DNA of 64,000 bases from Glossina fuscipes (lineage: Eukaryota > Arthropoda > Insecta > Diptera > Glossinidae), in assembly GCF_014805625.2 (NCBI RefSeq), contig NW_023998423.1, forward strand, positions 2,353,388-2,417,387, read 5' to 3'. The position numbers and the translations under genes are program-made. The stretch's first letter is position 1. The number at the start of each line of letters is the position of its first letter. This document shows positions 1 to 12,535 of this stretch, one piece after another. The notes below the pieces were generated by a model. The model was not told the origin of the DNA. It saw only the letters and a list, made by a program, of their open reading frames with translations, and ran no database searches.

Positions 1-2285
1 GAAGGCCCTTGAAAACGGAATTATTTGACCTAAAACAAGTCTCACGATTTTCAAACTTCAGGCTTTTGCCGCTAAATACGCACAAGCTGACCTAGCAAAC
101 GAACTGAAACGAAGATAAATCGCGTTAATGTTAAGTGAGACGCGATTGTGTACTCGCGGCTACCGATAAAGAGCATTCTTGAAACGGTATTTTGTGCGAA
201 TTGCAACAAGAGAGAAATGCTAAAGATGCATGTAGATATTAATTGAAAGAAAAAGCACAGACAGACCGTGCCCTGAGCTAACCTCTTTGATTGACGATTT
301 TACTATTAGAGCAAAACCTTTTCTCTTCTTCATCGGAGATTGCGGAAAGGCTTGATTCAGTTCAACAAATCATTTCGGACTGTATTCGGAAATAAGGATT
401 CTAAAAACGAGTTGATATTTCCAGGAGGCCTAATACTAAGAAATTGCCCCAGTTGTCATAATAGCATTTATTTTTCCTAGGAACACACAAACTTTCCACA
501 TTATACCAAAATATTCCTCTTTCCCTAATTTTTGTGGAGAAATATTACGAAATGCAAAATTTTTTATATAACGCCTCTCTTTAAATGGGGCTTTCCACGG
601 GGAGTTCGACCTATTCCAATTCCAATAACTTTCGTCCCTGGTCCAAAGTATCTCGCTGCATCAAATTGCGTGAAGATATCTCGTAAGCTGTGACTTTTAG
701 AATGAACGCAAAGATAGATAGCAGAAAAAAAGGCGGTCGTGCTTAAACCGATTTAGAAAGCGATTCTGAGCAGAGCCTTGCCTATAGTAAGAGTTCCAAT
801 AACTGAAGGAAGTAAAATATTAAAAATGATTGGATTAGTTGCTTATAATGTCTTATAATCGTCTATAACATCTTAACTCGTTTCAAGCTGCTTCCTATTA
901 TTAGGCATATGAGAAAACAAGTGATCACGTAATCGCATCCCAATTTCGTTCTAAAGTGTGCTTTTCTAATTAATTAATTGTTGAAGAAAAAGTTTTTTTC
1001 ATTCAATTCAAATTATTTATAAATGTTTTGTTGTAGGTTTGTATGTAAGAACATTCGTTAATTTGGTTGCTGTATTAGCTGACACAATTATCAGCAACGG
1101 CAAGGTTCAACGCCTAGCTTTTCAATTTGAAAGTTAACGGTAAGTTGCTTTGCCTTAGACTCGCTATAGGGAATTTAATAAGTTTGTCAGATGTTTGAAA
1201 CCGTATATCCTAAAGAGCCTATATACAGTTGGGCCTATACACAGTATTGGTGGCCATCTCTTTGTATCTGTCTCACTATCTGACTTTCTCCCTCGCGAAA
1301 CCGTGATTACGGACTAAAAATGTCTCTTGGAAGGTAAACCCAATTTTGTACGTTTCTAGTAACATCTTTATTGAGTTAAATTCCAAAAGCAGCTGCTAGC
1401 TCAGCACAAAATTCTTTACTTTTTCTCCTTGTTAAACTTACAATGTTTTTCGCTGCTTTGAGCTTCAGTTTCAACTTCTTCAAACTTCTCTTATAAAGAA
1501 TCCCCGGATTTGCCAAAAATGCTTGAAAGGTAGCGAAGTATCCAAGCACGCTTTTTAGTTTGTGGAGTTAACTACAAAGTGCTGCTAAATGGAAAAAAGT
1601 GATTTCAAAGTCATTTTATATTAATATTAACTTATTACCGCTATTTAGTTCAGGGAAGGGAAGGAGGGCGTATTATCAATTTTGTTAATACATTTGAAAC
1701 AGACAGAAGGACGCTTCAGAGGCCCCGTAAAATATTAAACAGACCTGTCCGTCCGTCTCCCTGCGAAATGGCTGAGCTAAACATTTTACAGCACACAAAA
1801 GTGAACTAATTAGCTCTAAACACAGACACATTGGAAGCTCTTCAAAGCCTATTGGTATTGAAAATGGCTTGAATCGGTCGAAGGACACCTTTACAATCCT
1901 AGATAAACTAAGTGGTTTTTACTCATTAGCCATTAAGTACAATAGACAGACGATAGAAATGTTTTTGTATATTTTACAAAAATGGAATAAAAATAAATCA
2001 CGCCCACCCTATGTTATAGAGTATGAGAATTTAACTTTTCTGCCTTTTCGTTAGTCTCTTTTTAGAACAAATATGGTGAGTGTAAAAGATAAGGTCACTG
2101 CCGCATAAAACTTTTGCTTAATTTGTTCTCCTGTCAGCATGGGAACTTCTAATCCATGTCTCTATGTAACCAATTATGCTGAGATTTTGCGCAAGAAAAA
2201 TGTATTTCGTTAATTAAAATGCGATTGAAACTTTTATGCAATTTAATAAGAAATGCTATAAGGCTTTGTTTTATCACTTTTCGTT
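1..2285. other. Non-coding flank with old repeat debris
   Basis: No open frame here resembles a known protein. Around 600-780 there is a decayed minus-strand copy of the dispersed repeat described elsewhere in this window, with a degraded form of its 'gatatctcgtaag' and 'accgatttagaaagcgattct' blocks. A short 'cctgtccgtccgtct' piece lies at 1744-1758. The rest is unremarkable AT-rich DNA downstream of DM9 gene A. Confidence 0.5.
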
Positions 2286-2291
2286 TTTATT
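2286..2291 (-). terminator. Poly(A) signal of DM9 gene A
   Basis: On the minus strand this reads AATAAA, 33 bases beyond the stop codon of DM9 gene A. That is a normal place for a short fly 3' UTR. It is inferred from motif and position only. Confidence 0.5.
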
Positions 2292-2323
2292 ACTTCATAT
2301 GCCGGACAATAGTCAGTTAGAGT

Positions 2324-4015
2324 TTACTTCACCAAAATTTCATAAGATTGAAGACTTATTGCTCCGCCGTTGAAGGCAATATCCAAGCATCGATAAGGTG
2401 GACAAATTTTGCCAGGTATTACAGCGCCTCTGTAAAACGAACGTCCGATATATACGGGCTGATTGTTACCAAGACGATCAACTTGAACGGCACCCGCTGG
2501 CAAACCGCTAGTTGAAGTCACCCACCGATAATTATCACCGGTTAATATTTCGAAATTTTGTTTAACAATTTCTTGTCCATTATAAGTGATAACGGCCGCA
2601 GAACGAGTTGGTGAATATTCGCCGGGTATTAGTTTGCCATTGTGAAAAGCACGGCAAACATAAATTGGTGACATAAAGAGATGACCGCTTAATACGGCAT
2701 TTTTCGGTAACGGAGTGAAAGGAGTCGAAATGACCCACTTGTCCGGAGAAGAAGGGCGATTAAATGAATTTGTTAAATATGTTTGTTGTGGATAAACAGG
2801 CGAGGGGAGCAAAGGAGGCGCAGTCGCTGAATCGTAGTTGCACGGTTTATTAAAATTTATCGAAGGCGAAGGCGAAGGCGTAGGTTGTGGTGTTTTCAGA
2901 CTACAATGTTCGATAGTTCGACAAATTTCTCTCTCTTCATTTTCCACTAACACCTCATAATTTTCCAAACGTCTTTCAGAACCCTTGTAGGGTATAAACA
3001 GAGCGCGGTGTATTTTTGATATTTTACCGACAATCAAAGAATTTTCAAAATATCCACGACCCACGTAAAAGCGTTGATTAGAACCTGCATCGCTGCACAA
3101 AACAGCGTTTGTCGGTATTTGATGATTGCGGCAGCTCAGCCACACCAGATGACGACCGCACAATATATCTACGTCAACTTTGACTATCTCTTGACCCCGA
3201 TGGGAGATAAAGTTTGAAAGCTTCGCAGGCACAATATTAGCCACTAGCATTTTCCCGTCATGCTTAGCCCGGCCTACATAGATAGGGCAACCGTCAGAGT
3301 CGTTGCCACCCATTACCGCGTCATGAGGTCGTACTTCATTATGTGCAAATCGTTGCCATCTGTAACCTAGAACTCAAAGTTTTGAAATAGAGAAAAAAGG
3401 TTGAAAATTTTTATAAAGCAAGGACAAACCTGTAGTTTCCTCTGTTTTTATCGCAGGATACAAGGACTTTGTAACTACTTCGTTCGAGTTTATCGAATTG
3501 CTGACTAAAATCTCATAATGATCTAAATCTCGTTCTTTGCCATTGAAAGTTATTTGCACGCAACGCAACGACGGCAACACCTTACCCACTACCATGGCGT
3601 TACTATATTGAGCCCGACCTATCAATATTGGTTCACCTGTTTGTTGCGAAATACCCGCGCTCACAACATTGTGAGGTAATTGATGATCAACTACGTTCTG
3701 CCAGAAATAGTCATTTGATCCAATCAAAAGTTCGCAATAATCATAAGGGTACTCAACGCCATCACAGGACACGAAAGCCTTACGTTGATTAAGTAAAACT
3801 TTAGCAGGCAAATGTTGACCTTTGTGGAAACAGCGACCCACATAAATAGCGGAACCGTTCGCATCAAAACCGCCCACTACAACATTTTGAGGTATTTCGG
3901 CCCCAGATAAGTTAAAAGGCAGCCAATTATTGGCTGCAAATAAATGAAAATAGAAACAACGTTTGCAGAAGGAGAAACAGTAGAACGTAGTTGGTTTTCT
4001 TCATTGCTTACTCAT
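2324..4015 (-). CDS. DM9 gene A: six-DM9-repeat (DUF3421) protein
   Basis: Model: exons 4015-4012, 3933-3430 and 3366-2324, total 1551 nt, 516 residues. The first coding exon is only ATG+A, followed by the donor GTAAGC. The second intron (63 bp) runs from GTTTGT to TCTAG. Both junctions keep frame and give a typical DM9 start (M-T-N-N-W-L-P) and the join E-T-T-G-Y-R-W. Exon 2 carries two DM9 units and exon 3 four, each recognisable by the pattern AV.GG.D..G..IYVGR...G..LPAK......YNG.E......EIL. A linker of about 60 residues rich in Pro, Ser and Asn (PTPSPSPSPS) separates the second and third pairs. No signal peptide or membrane segment is seen. DM9 proteins bind glycans in oysters and respond to Plasmodium in mosquitoes; the role in flies is unknown. 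Several units have lost consensus residues, such as IYVCRA for IYVGRA, so this copy is more diverged than genes B and C. Confidence 0.88.
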
Positions 4016-4074
4016 TCTCGTGCTGTTGTTATTTCGAAAAATCTCTTTCACTTTAATACCTAATCCCTGAGCAG

Positions 4075-4081
4075 TTATATA
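4075..4081 (-). promoter_or_regulatory. TATA-like box upstream of DM9 gene A
   Basis: The minus strand reads TATATAA, 60 bases upstream of the start codon of gene A. If used, the transcript would have a 5' leader of about 30 bases. The spacing is plausible, but such motifs are common in AT-rich DNA. Confidence 0.3.
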
Positions 4082-4099
4082 GCGTTTGATTTCTTAGAA

Positions 4100-7080
4100 A
4101 TTCTTTTTCAAATCAATCAACTTTACGAAGAAAACCTATTCTTTTATTCTTCAGCGCTAAAGAATGACTGCAAAAAGGCTAGACTATCTTGCGAAAATTA
4201 TGACTATAGATAAGCAATGATAACGAGGTGAGTAACGTGGCTCAGCCAATGATTCATTAACAGAGTTGCAGTTATATTATTTTTAATATGCGAGAAATCA
4301 TACGCTAATTGTGCCGAACGCTTTGATGTCCGCTAACTGCAATAGTTTTTCTCCTTTGCTTTTGTTTATTGCCAGTGTTTTTATGAACTATTTATTTTGA
4401 TAACGCTTTTCCATCGGTCTGTTGTGGTGAATATTTGCAACACACTTATCCTCCTATATCTACAACTCCTTATAATAGCTAGAACTCCTCATAATAGCTT
4501 CGATTCAGATAACATACGAAAATTAACGCTTTGATAAGCTCCCACGTTGTATGGCCGTGGGGGGAATGGGGTAGTGGCAATCGTATCCATCTTCATATTT
4601 AATCCATAACAAAAAATATTCAGTTTCCGTTCTCTACTTGAGTTTCTCGCAATTTTAAGAATTCTAATAACAGAAGGAAGTCCGTACTTCCCTATTTAGC
4701 TCAAGATTACCTGGACACAAAGTTAGGTGACTAGTGTTCCAATATAATTAGGGAATGGGAAAGAGTATAGAGTGTATCTGCAACCCTTAATGTAATCGAT
4801 CTACATATCCACAGATATTGTGGCTATATTTCACGCATACATTTGCGTGCTTTTTATATCTGCCGTTACAAGATGGAGTAATACTAGTTTCATTCTTTCG
4901 TTTGTATCATAAGAAAATTCGTACCAAACCTTTTTTGATTGAATTAAGAATTTTAGTGTATTCAAACCTGCTCGTTTGCGCGTCTTCCGGTCCGCTCTCG
5001 TTTGTTGATCTGTTCAAAATTCTAAGAATGGTTGAGATCCGCCCATTATTAATCGCATTATTTACAAAAAATTAAATTTACACTTCACAAGGGAGTAAAA
5101 ATTGAGGTTAGCTACAAACTTGGTTGATAACCACAGGTGAAGTTTGAAAGTGAATGAAATTCACCCACAAGCTTGCCTACAGTAAGCAAAAGCCGGAATT
5201 TTACAATTTATAAAACCAATATAGAAAATTGATGGAACATATATATGGAAAACTTTACTGTATGTCCACAAATCAAATTTTAGAATGGAAGTCGATTTCC
5301 GCCTGCAACCCTGCCCACATTAAGCAGAAGACGGAAAATTATAGTTTATATGGTGCATAGGTACATATTGAAATAGAAAGAGATGAAGTCCGAGATATAT
5401 ATTCTCAATTGATGGCTGTGCAGTCATACAGTAAGCTTGAAAATCGAGCTGATCCGTTCATCCACATCTACTCTGATCGTAGGAAGAAAAGTGAAATTTG
5501 CTATCAATCATGACTGCGTAAATTAAGGTGGAAACCTAAATCTTGGTGTATAAATTTTTACTGTTACTTGCTGCTCGCAGATCATGCTTAAAGATAGTGG
5601 TGACTCATCCATATCCCTAAGTCCATAGCAAACAAGCAGCTGTTTTATAACTCACATATTAATCTTTAATTCTGCACAGATCTTAGCAGAAAGCAGCTAC
5701 AATTTAAGAAAATTGAGAAAAGAGACCTGATTCTACTACAAACAGGCCCATAAACGATAAGGGTCTGTAGAAAGCAATTTAACGGCCAACATAAATATTT
5801 TTTAGGGCGCAAGATATAAAGCTGTATTGATCGACAACCACGCCCAGAGTTAATAAAATAAATAAAATCGCACCGCTGGGTATCCAAAGTTTGGCTTAAA
5901 CTGAATGCAACACATTTTTACTTTCTTTTACTTCGTTTCCAACGACAAGCGAATGTAAAGAAAAGGAGGCTAAATAAGCTGATAAGCAATAAATAACAAT
6001 AGTTACAGATTTTAAAGTACAAAGTTTACTTAAATGAAATAATATCTATTTCTCCTCCTCTTCCTCCTCCTTTTGCTGGCTCGATATCCACAACTACAGG
6101 GGGATTTGTATGGTCACCATTGCAAAGATGCCAGCAAGTGTAACATAAAGCCAAACCACCCTCGTAAATGTAAAATTTTCACCAATTGCTTCAACCCTTG
6201 CATTGGATTACCGGTTTCGTAATCTTCTGATGAGTTCGCTATCTATCTTGTGTTATAGGCAGGTTTTGTAATATTGTGCGACAGTGGGAAGCATTATCTT
6301 CGATGTTACGAACACGCAAAGCTCTTCGTCATCTTCAAGTCGAACAAACCTAATTTTAGTTCTTGCATTCCCTTTACAGACAAGAATGACACTTTCACTA
6401 TTCCATAGGAACATCCCGCTGAAGTAAGCACTAGTAAGCTTGACTTTATAAGCTTAATGTACGAAGAATTAAATTAAAAAATTGTCAAAAGTGTAACAAC
6501 ACTTGTTATATTCTTCGCATGAAGCTCACAAAATTGCACCAGCATGCTCCAACCCAAGATGGATCCAATATTTTTTGAACAGAAAGAACGGAATACGTTC
6601 AGTAAAAAGAATATTGAGGGCTTCGAATTTAGAGACATCGCAGATGAACATCCACTTTGTGGGTAATCTTACGGATTAAAGCCACCTTATTATCGTGTAT
6701 GGTTTCGAGTTTTCTTGAGACAATACGTACAAATTTGAGGATCGACTTAAAACCCCAAGCAAATGTCTCGCCGTAATAGTCGTACAAGATCACATTTTCT
6801 TGTGCAGAAAGGGGAAATATTCGCTTTGTAATAAATGCAAGCGAATTCACATGAGCTGATTTTGTTAACCTTCAACACCAAACTAACAAAAGTTGTAAGA
6901 AAAACATTGAGAGTGATTTGGTCCTTCCAAAGAACGTTTTTGAGGATCTAATTGAACCTCTAAAGCAAATTCGCGTGAGATATAAAGCTTGGCGATATTA
7001 GTAGAGATATTAGTAGAGCTTCTATCGCGAATGTAAAATTCTGAGTTGAAGCTTGTTGCTCGTCTTCTAGACAAATTTTT
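4100..7080. other. Intergenic region, no gene recognised
   Basis: Short ORFs are present, for example at 4818-5075 (+) and 6629-7074 (-). None shows a family motif, and they are within the lengths expected by chance at this base composition. Nothing else was assigned. Confidence 0.45.
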
Positions 7081-7189
7081 GAAAAGTTTACCTACAGTGG
7101 CACAATAATTTATTTATTTTTTTTCAATTCGCTCTATTTATACGCGATTAGTTTAACATATAGCAATGGTATAGGTATCAAGAGACACG

Positions 7190-7660
7190 ACTAGATCCAT
7201 TAATGAGATTAAAAAAAATCATTAATTTTATATAACACAAATATATCGACATATACTTAGATAATAATAAAATAAAAATTACTTAATAGAAATATTATAA
7301 TTACATTTTAATTAACTATTAAAATATAATAATCAAAATTTCAAAAAAATTTGCAATTTATTAAAATCTTATATCTCAGATAAAGCTATATATTATTAGA
7401 TTTTTTTAATGCATTAACAAAAAAAATTTAAATACATTAATTTATTAAATTAAGCGTTAATTTAAACACATTTTAAATAATTTTTCAAAATTAATAATTA
7501 TATATACTAATTAGCCATTTATTTTATTAAACCCTTTTATCTCGGATTAATTAATTAATTAATTTAAAATTTAATTGCATAAAATGAATTTAATGAATCG
7601 ATAATTTTACGTACAAAAAAATTCTATATAATTAAATTAGTTTAAAAAATTAATATCCGT
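7190..7660. other. Extremely AT-rich block
   Basis: About 470 bases are made almost only of A and T, with very few G or C, runs such as (TTAA)n near 7547-7563, and long poly-A and poly-T stretches. It is much richer in AT than the flanks. It could be decayed simple repeat, a matrix-attachment-like region or a mitochondrial insertion. No mitochondrial gene could be recognised in it. Confidence 0.45.
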
Positions 7661-10600
7661 TCGATCAGCTTAATCAAGAAAGCCACCGGTTCGGATAATT
7701 CTATCTAACGAGACAGATAGAATTACGTAAGATACAACTATAAACGTTCATGTAGAGAATCCCTCTTACGCACCCTGTTTTTGATATATAAAATGTTATC
7801 TCTTTTGTTACCTTTTCCATAGAACTTTTTCTACTTTTCTTATCTCACCAGGTATTTAGATAAATGTACTTAACTGGAATTGATAGCAATTATCAGTTCT
7901 TTTTTCTTTCTAATAATTTCATAGCTTCTTTTTGATAATCACAAATTTATATAAAATAGTTTGTGTTCAGAATTTCAAGTCAAAAGTCGTACGCAGTAAT
8001 TAAACGTAACTAAATTTAATTTTTTTTTCAATTTTTGTTTTACTTATATAAAAAAAGTTAACCAGAAAATCAAAATATTATTATGGGTAAGAGCAGTCAG
8101 TCAGTCATTAACGTTAGCTTAAGTAAAAGTTTTCATTTCATTAAGGGTTTCATATATCTGTCTCTTTCTTACATGCGCATAGTAAAGAGTGCTTTGCCAT
8201 ATAATTAATAAAAAAAACTTTCGTGTGATGCGAATTTCTTAAATAAAAAAGTTTTAATTAAACGGTCCTTATACACGCTAACCCCACATTGATGGGCTGA
8301 AACATTTTAATGCTTGTTTAGCTTGAAAAGGCTGAAGAAACCATTAAAAACCCTACATCTCTCCCTAATTGTTCATATCAAGACTATTAAAAATAAGGCT
8401 TTATATGGGATATGGTCGAAAAATTCGTTCGATTCATACCATTTGGGCCGAAACTCGTCAGCCTAATTAATTTCGTGAAAATACTCGTAAAATTACAGCC
8501 TGTTGCTTGAACAGAACAAACACGACCGCCCGATAGATAAACGGACAGAGGGCCAGACAACGTTAAATCGATTCACAAAGGGATTCTGAATCGATCAGTA
8601 TAGTAAAATACGGGCCACATCAAGTTCTTGTGATTGTTTGCATGCATCCTTAAGCACAAGCTTAATATACTGCACTTGTACCACACGTAGTGGAGAATAA
8701 AATGTGTGATGATCCAGCAGATATTCAGAAAATTTTACTCTGCTTTACAGTTTAAAGAAATGGCAATGAATTAAATAAAAATGCTTTCAAGGGAAAGTAA
8801 ATTATTTTCGTTTGAAGACGAATTTCGAGTAACTTTTGGTTGTGTTATGTAATTCGGAAAGAGAATCAATTGGAATTTAATTTGCGAATTTTTATAAACT
8901 GCTAGCAATAAATTCGATAAACGTTTGTCTTCTCAGTTCTGTGGCAGTCACTTAAATGCCTTTTAGACTGGTATCCCACAACTTTATGATCAAACAATAA
9001 TTCGGTTAATGAGTGCGAAATAAGCTCAGATTAATTGAATTCTTGAAAATATTAGTTGCACAGGAGATTACAATTTAAGCGAGAGTCACACTAAAAGAAA
9101 TGAGTTGGGAAACTCTTCCTATATAAATGACGAAATTATTGATATCATTTTATTTAGCCTAACACTTCTTTCTTTTCTATATGATAAACTATTCATTGCG
9201 ATAAGACGATTGAATGACCATTCGATTCCAATAATAAGAAACGTTTTAAGCGTTCTATTAATGTAAACACATTGGCTGACTGAAAAGTTTCCGGCCTTAG
9301 TTTCCATAGTGACTTTAGCATTTGATTTATATTATACATGGTGTGCGTATGCTCGCAGGAGTATGCTGGACGGGGCAGATCTTTTTTTTTAAAAGGATTC
9401 ATAGGAGGCACTGTCAGATAAGGAATAGTCAAAAACTGCGAAGTAAAGGTGTGATACCGCTCCCATTTCATTGGCCGTACTGTAAATTACATCGATTACA
9501 TTTACATCATTATCGCGACAGTCTCTTGCTTGCCATAATTTTGTGTACGAGGTATACAGTAAGAGGTAATCTGCTTGTTAGCCGCGCGATTGGTTTATCT
9601 TTTTCCTTGCTTTTTTTTATTCATAGTACTTACATTCACATATGTATTAATACCATTTTTTTTACTCACACAATTTCTATACCCTCTTGCGGTACGAGGC
9701 GGGGCTGTATTCCACACCCAGAAGGATTTGAGATAGATATGGTCTTTCATTTACCGACCGATTCAGAATTACTTTCTTTAAGGTAATTTAATCATGTCTG
9801 TCCGCCAGGTCACAATTTTTAAGATATTTTGATGAAATTTGTTACACTGACAAAAATTTGTTTTAATATTTCTCTGCTTAATGCGATTTTGATGAAGCCA
9901 TCACTTGATTTAGTCGGATTTTAGTTAACTGAGGGGAAAGACTTGCTATCTTCTATTTATTTTTGAAGCATTTGTTTAGAGGAACATCAAACTATTAAAT
10001 GGACCTAAATAAAATGTTGTTTGGCGCAATTAAAATGTATTTTTCATTCAGCTAGTCGGATGAAGAAATGCCTTTAGATATCGAGCGATAGAGCACCAAT
10101 GGTTCCGAGAGATCGGCTGAGTGTAGTATGAAGAACGTATAACTCAGGAATTAAATCAAAAAAAATCTCCGGGTAACGCAGAATGCTGGTTTAATTTTGC
10201 CATTACGTTAGTTTACAGTTGTACAATCGTTGTTCAATACAAAATAATTCACTTCACTTTTTTGTCAATCAGTTTACGAAGTTGTGATGAAATTTTTTGT
10301 TAGTTAGAAGAAAAATTGAAAAGTCATAATAATTTTTAATAAATCCTTTAAATTCATCAAATGATTCGGGAATCGCCATACATCACAGACGCGGTGTCTG
10401 AAGTAGGGCATGAATACGCAAAAGGTAATGAGGTTATATAAAATGCTACCGATTTATAAATACTTATATAAAATGAAAGCCGTCACCTTTGAAAGAGGGT
10501 GGTCAGTTTATGTATACCAAAGAGTTGATGGTAGTCTTATTGACATCTTATAATCTTCTCATATGACATTTTCATTGCTCTCATTCATGATAGCGCGGGT

Positions 10601-12138
10601 TCTCCTACAAAACGGCCTAAGAAAGAATTTTTCAGATAGCTGTAAGTCGCTATAGCAAAACTTCATTTTCGTAAAGGTAATTGTGGGCTGAATATAAAAC
10701 ACAAAATTTAGTAGCAAAGTTAAGTTCTAATGTGCTTTTGGTACAGTTACTGGGCTGACCTATATTTCCGCCTTAGAAGATTCTTATGATTAATCGATGA
10801 CTCCCCACTTTTTGTGCATATCAAGAGTTCTAAATAAATTTAGGAAAATTTTAGGGAAATGTCCGAGAATTAAATCAAGTCCGAGAACTAAACAGACGAA
10901 AATTCAAAAGAAAGACGGACTCACCGCTAAATCTATTCCAGATGAAAAAGGATCAACCCGTGAAATATTATGAGACGTGTTTCGTTAAAGCCGCCACTGG
11001 CGATTAAGTGACCCTGCCCGCGGTCTAGGGACATTATTATTTTTAATTCGTTCACGATTAGAATATTTGTCCTCTCGATTGATTTCTAGTGAAATGAATT
11101 GTATGTGCACTTCAAAATTTTTTGGTTTTTTGCAAAAAAAATCCATTTCAAGAATGCTACAAAAGTTTAGATAAAACAAAACATGACTCTTTGCATTAGT
11201 CATAACTTATCATTAATGAAAGTCGTGTAAGGCTACTTATGGCTAAGAAGCTATGTTTTTCGTTGTTTAATTATTTCGTACCCCTATGATAAGAATAAAG
11301 TCACAAGATCTGGTTAAAGTTCGTTAACATTTTTAACTTCATTTAAACTCAGGTATATAAATGCAACATATCTTAAAATGTACGCACAATATGGTAACAC
11401 ATACATCACGACGCAAAGGATTCTATATGTCTTGCTGCTGCGTTTATAGGGCGAAGTTCGCATTGGTTTTTATGCAACACTGGGATAAGGAATTCAACTA
11501 TCCCTCTGCTAGCAAGTGTCTATTTACCTCCCTTTTTCAGCCCTGTATTTGTAAGGTCACCCATTTACAGCTCGTACAACGATATATTGGGAGTCCATAC
11601 AACAATAATATTTATTTTTTCTCTTCGTGGTCTTCGTAGTTTTGGCGAAAGCTACAACTTTTGCTCGCATTTTCTTCCCTTCCGTATCTATAAGCGGATC
11701 GCGACCATTCCTGCGTTTGAATTTTTATACATATATATATTTTTTTTAGTATGACTAAACAATGAGGTAATATTCCCGATACGTGGAACACGGTGAAGGT
11801 CAAAGAGAAGTGAGGAACGAGAAGGAGATAGGCAATTCGCAGCAGTTCAGTGGGTATTTGCCACGTCGATAAGCGGTATGCTTTTACACATTGAGCGACC
11901 AAAGTAAAGTCTACCATACTTAAATTTAAACCCGCGATATAATATTTCTTTCAAATTTTTGATCTCTTACATTTTTGGTACGGATATCGCAGACCCATAG
12001 TCATACGTTATAGTTGATCGTTGTTAGAACATTGGTAAATGAGGCCAAGCCCCAAGTTGTTTGAGCTGCTTTGCAAAGATCTCTTCAATGCATTCTTTCG
12101 GAAAAAATTTAAATTGTATCGAAACAGACATTCTATTA
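7661..12138. other. Intergenic region with dispersed-repeat fragments
   Basis: There are two recognisable copies of the dispersed repeat: 8420-8610 on the minus strand (degenerate 'aaatcgattca...gggattctgaatcgatcag') and 9755-9845 on the plus strand ('tcatgtctgtccgcc', then 'tttttaagatattttgatg'). Bases 10259-10390 resemble the 5' flank of DM9 gene C. The 154-residue ORF at 9322-9786 ends inside a repeat copy and matches no family that I recognise. Confidence 0.45.
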
Positions 12139-12535
12139 CCATGTCCCAAAAGTAAGACCAATGCATTATTCGAAGCTTATTTCGCCGCCTTGACAGTAAT
12201 TTTAAATGTCAGTTAATTCTCCGAGTTAACAGTTTGGCCGGGCGCAACAAATTCAGAGCGCACAACGATGGATGATATTGGCTGGATTGATCGGTTGCTT
12301 CTAGATCTTATACTTCGATCGAATTCTCATCTCCTATAGTGATGCGTTTCATAACATCCTAATAGTATGAAATCATTGTTTCGTAGACATAATCAAAATC
12401 GAAAAGAATACTTTTTGTGTCGGACAAAAGCAGTCGCAACTAAAACACTAATGACGCAGATACCTGGCACAGTGCTTCCAATTTAGAAAAAATATTTCTG
12501 ACATTCGAATATAGGTCTTACTTTTTGGGCACGAT
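12139..12535 (-). mobile_element. Internally deleted mariner element with inverted ends
   Basis: The two ends are imperfect inverted repeats: 'atgtcccaaaagtaagacc' at 12141-12159 and 'ggtcttactttttgggcac' at 12513-12531. A TA dinucleotide lies outside each end, as expected for the mariner target duplication. Read on the minus strand, the interior keeps a decayed piece of mariner transposase, D-V-M-K-R-I-T-x-G-D-E followed by D-x-E-A-T-D-Q-S-S-Q. This matches the family block around the first catalytic Asp (ITGDE...DPETK.QSS). A full mariner is about 1.3 kb, so roughly two thirds is missing. Stops are present, so it cannot make a transposase. Confidence 0.78.

Noticed and set aside
6629..7074. 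Two neighbouring minus-strand ORFs with a coding-like look
   Set aside because: No motif could be tied to a known family, and lengths (73 and 63 codons) are ordinary for chance frames.
9322..9786. 154-codon plus-strand ORF
   Set aside because: Composition looks random, it ends inside a dispersed-repeat copy, and this length is expected by chance at this AT content.
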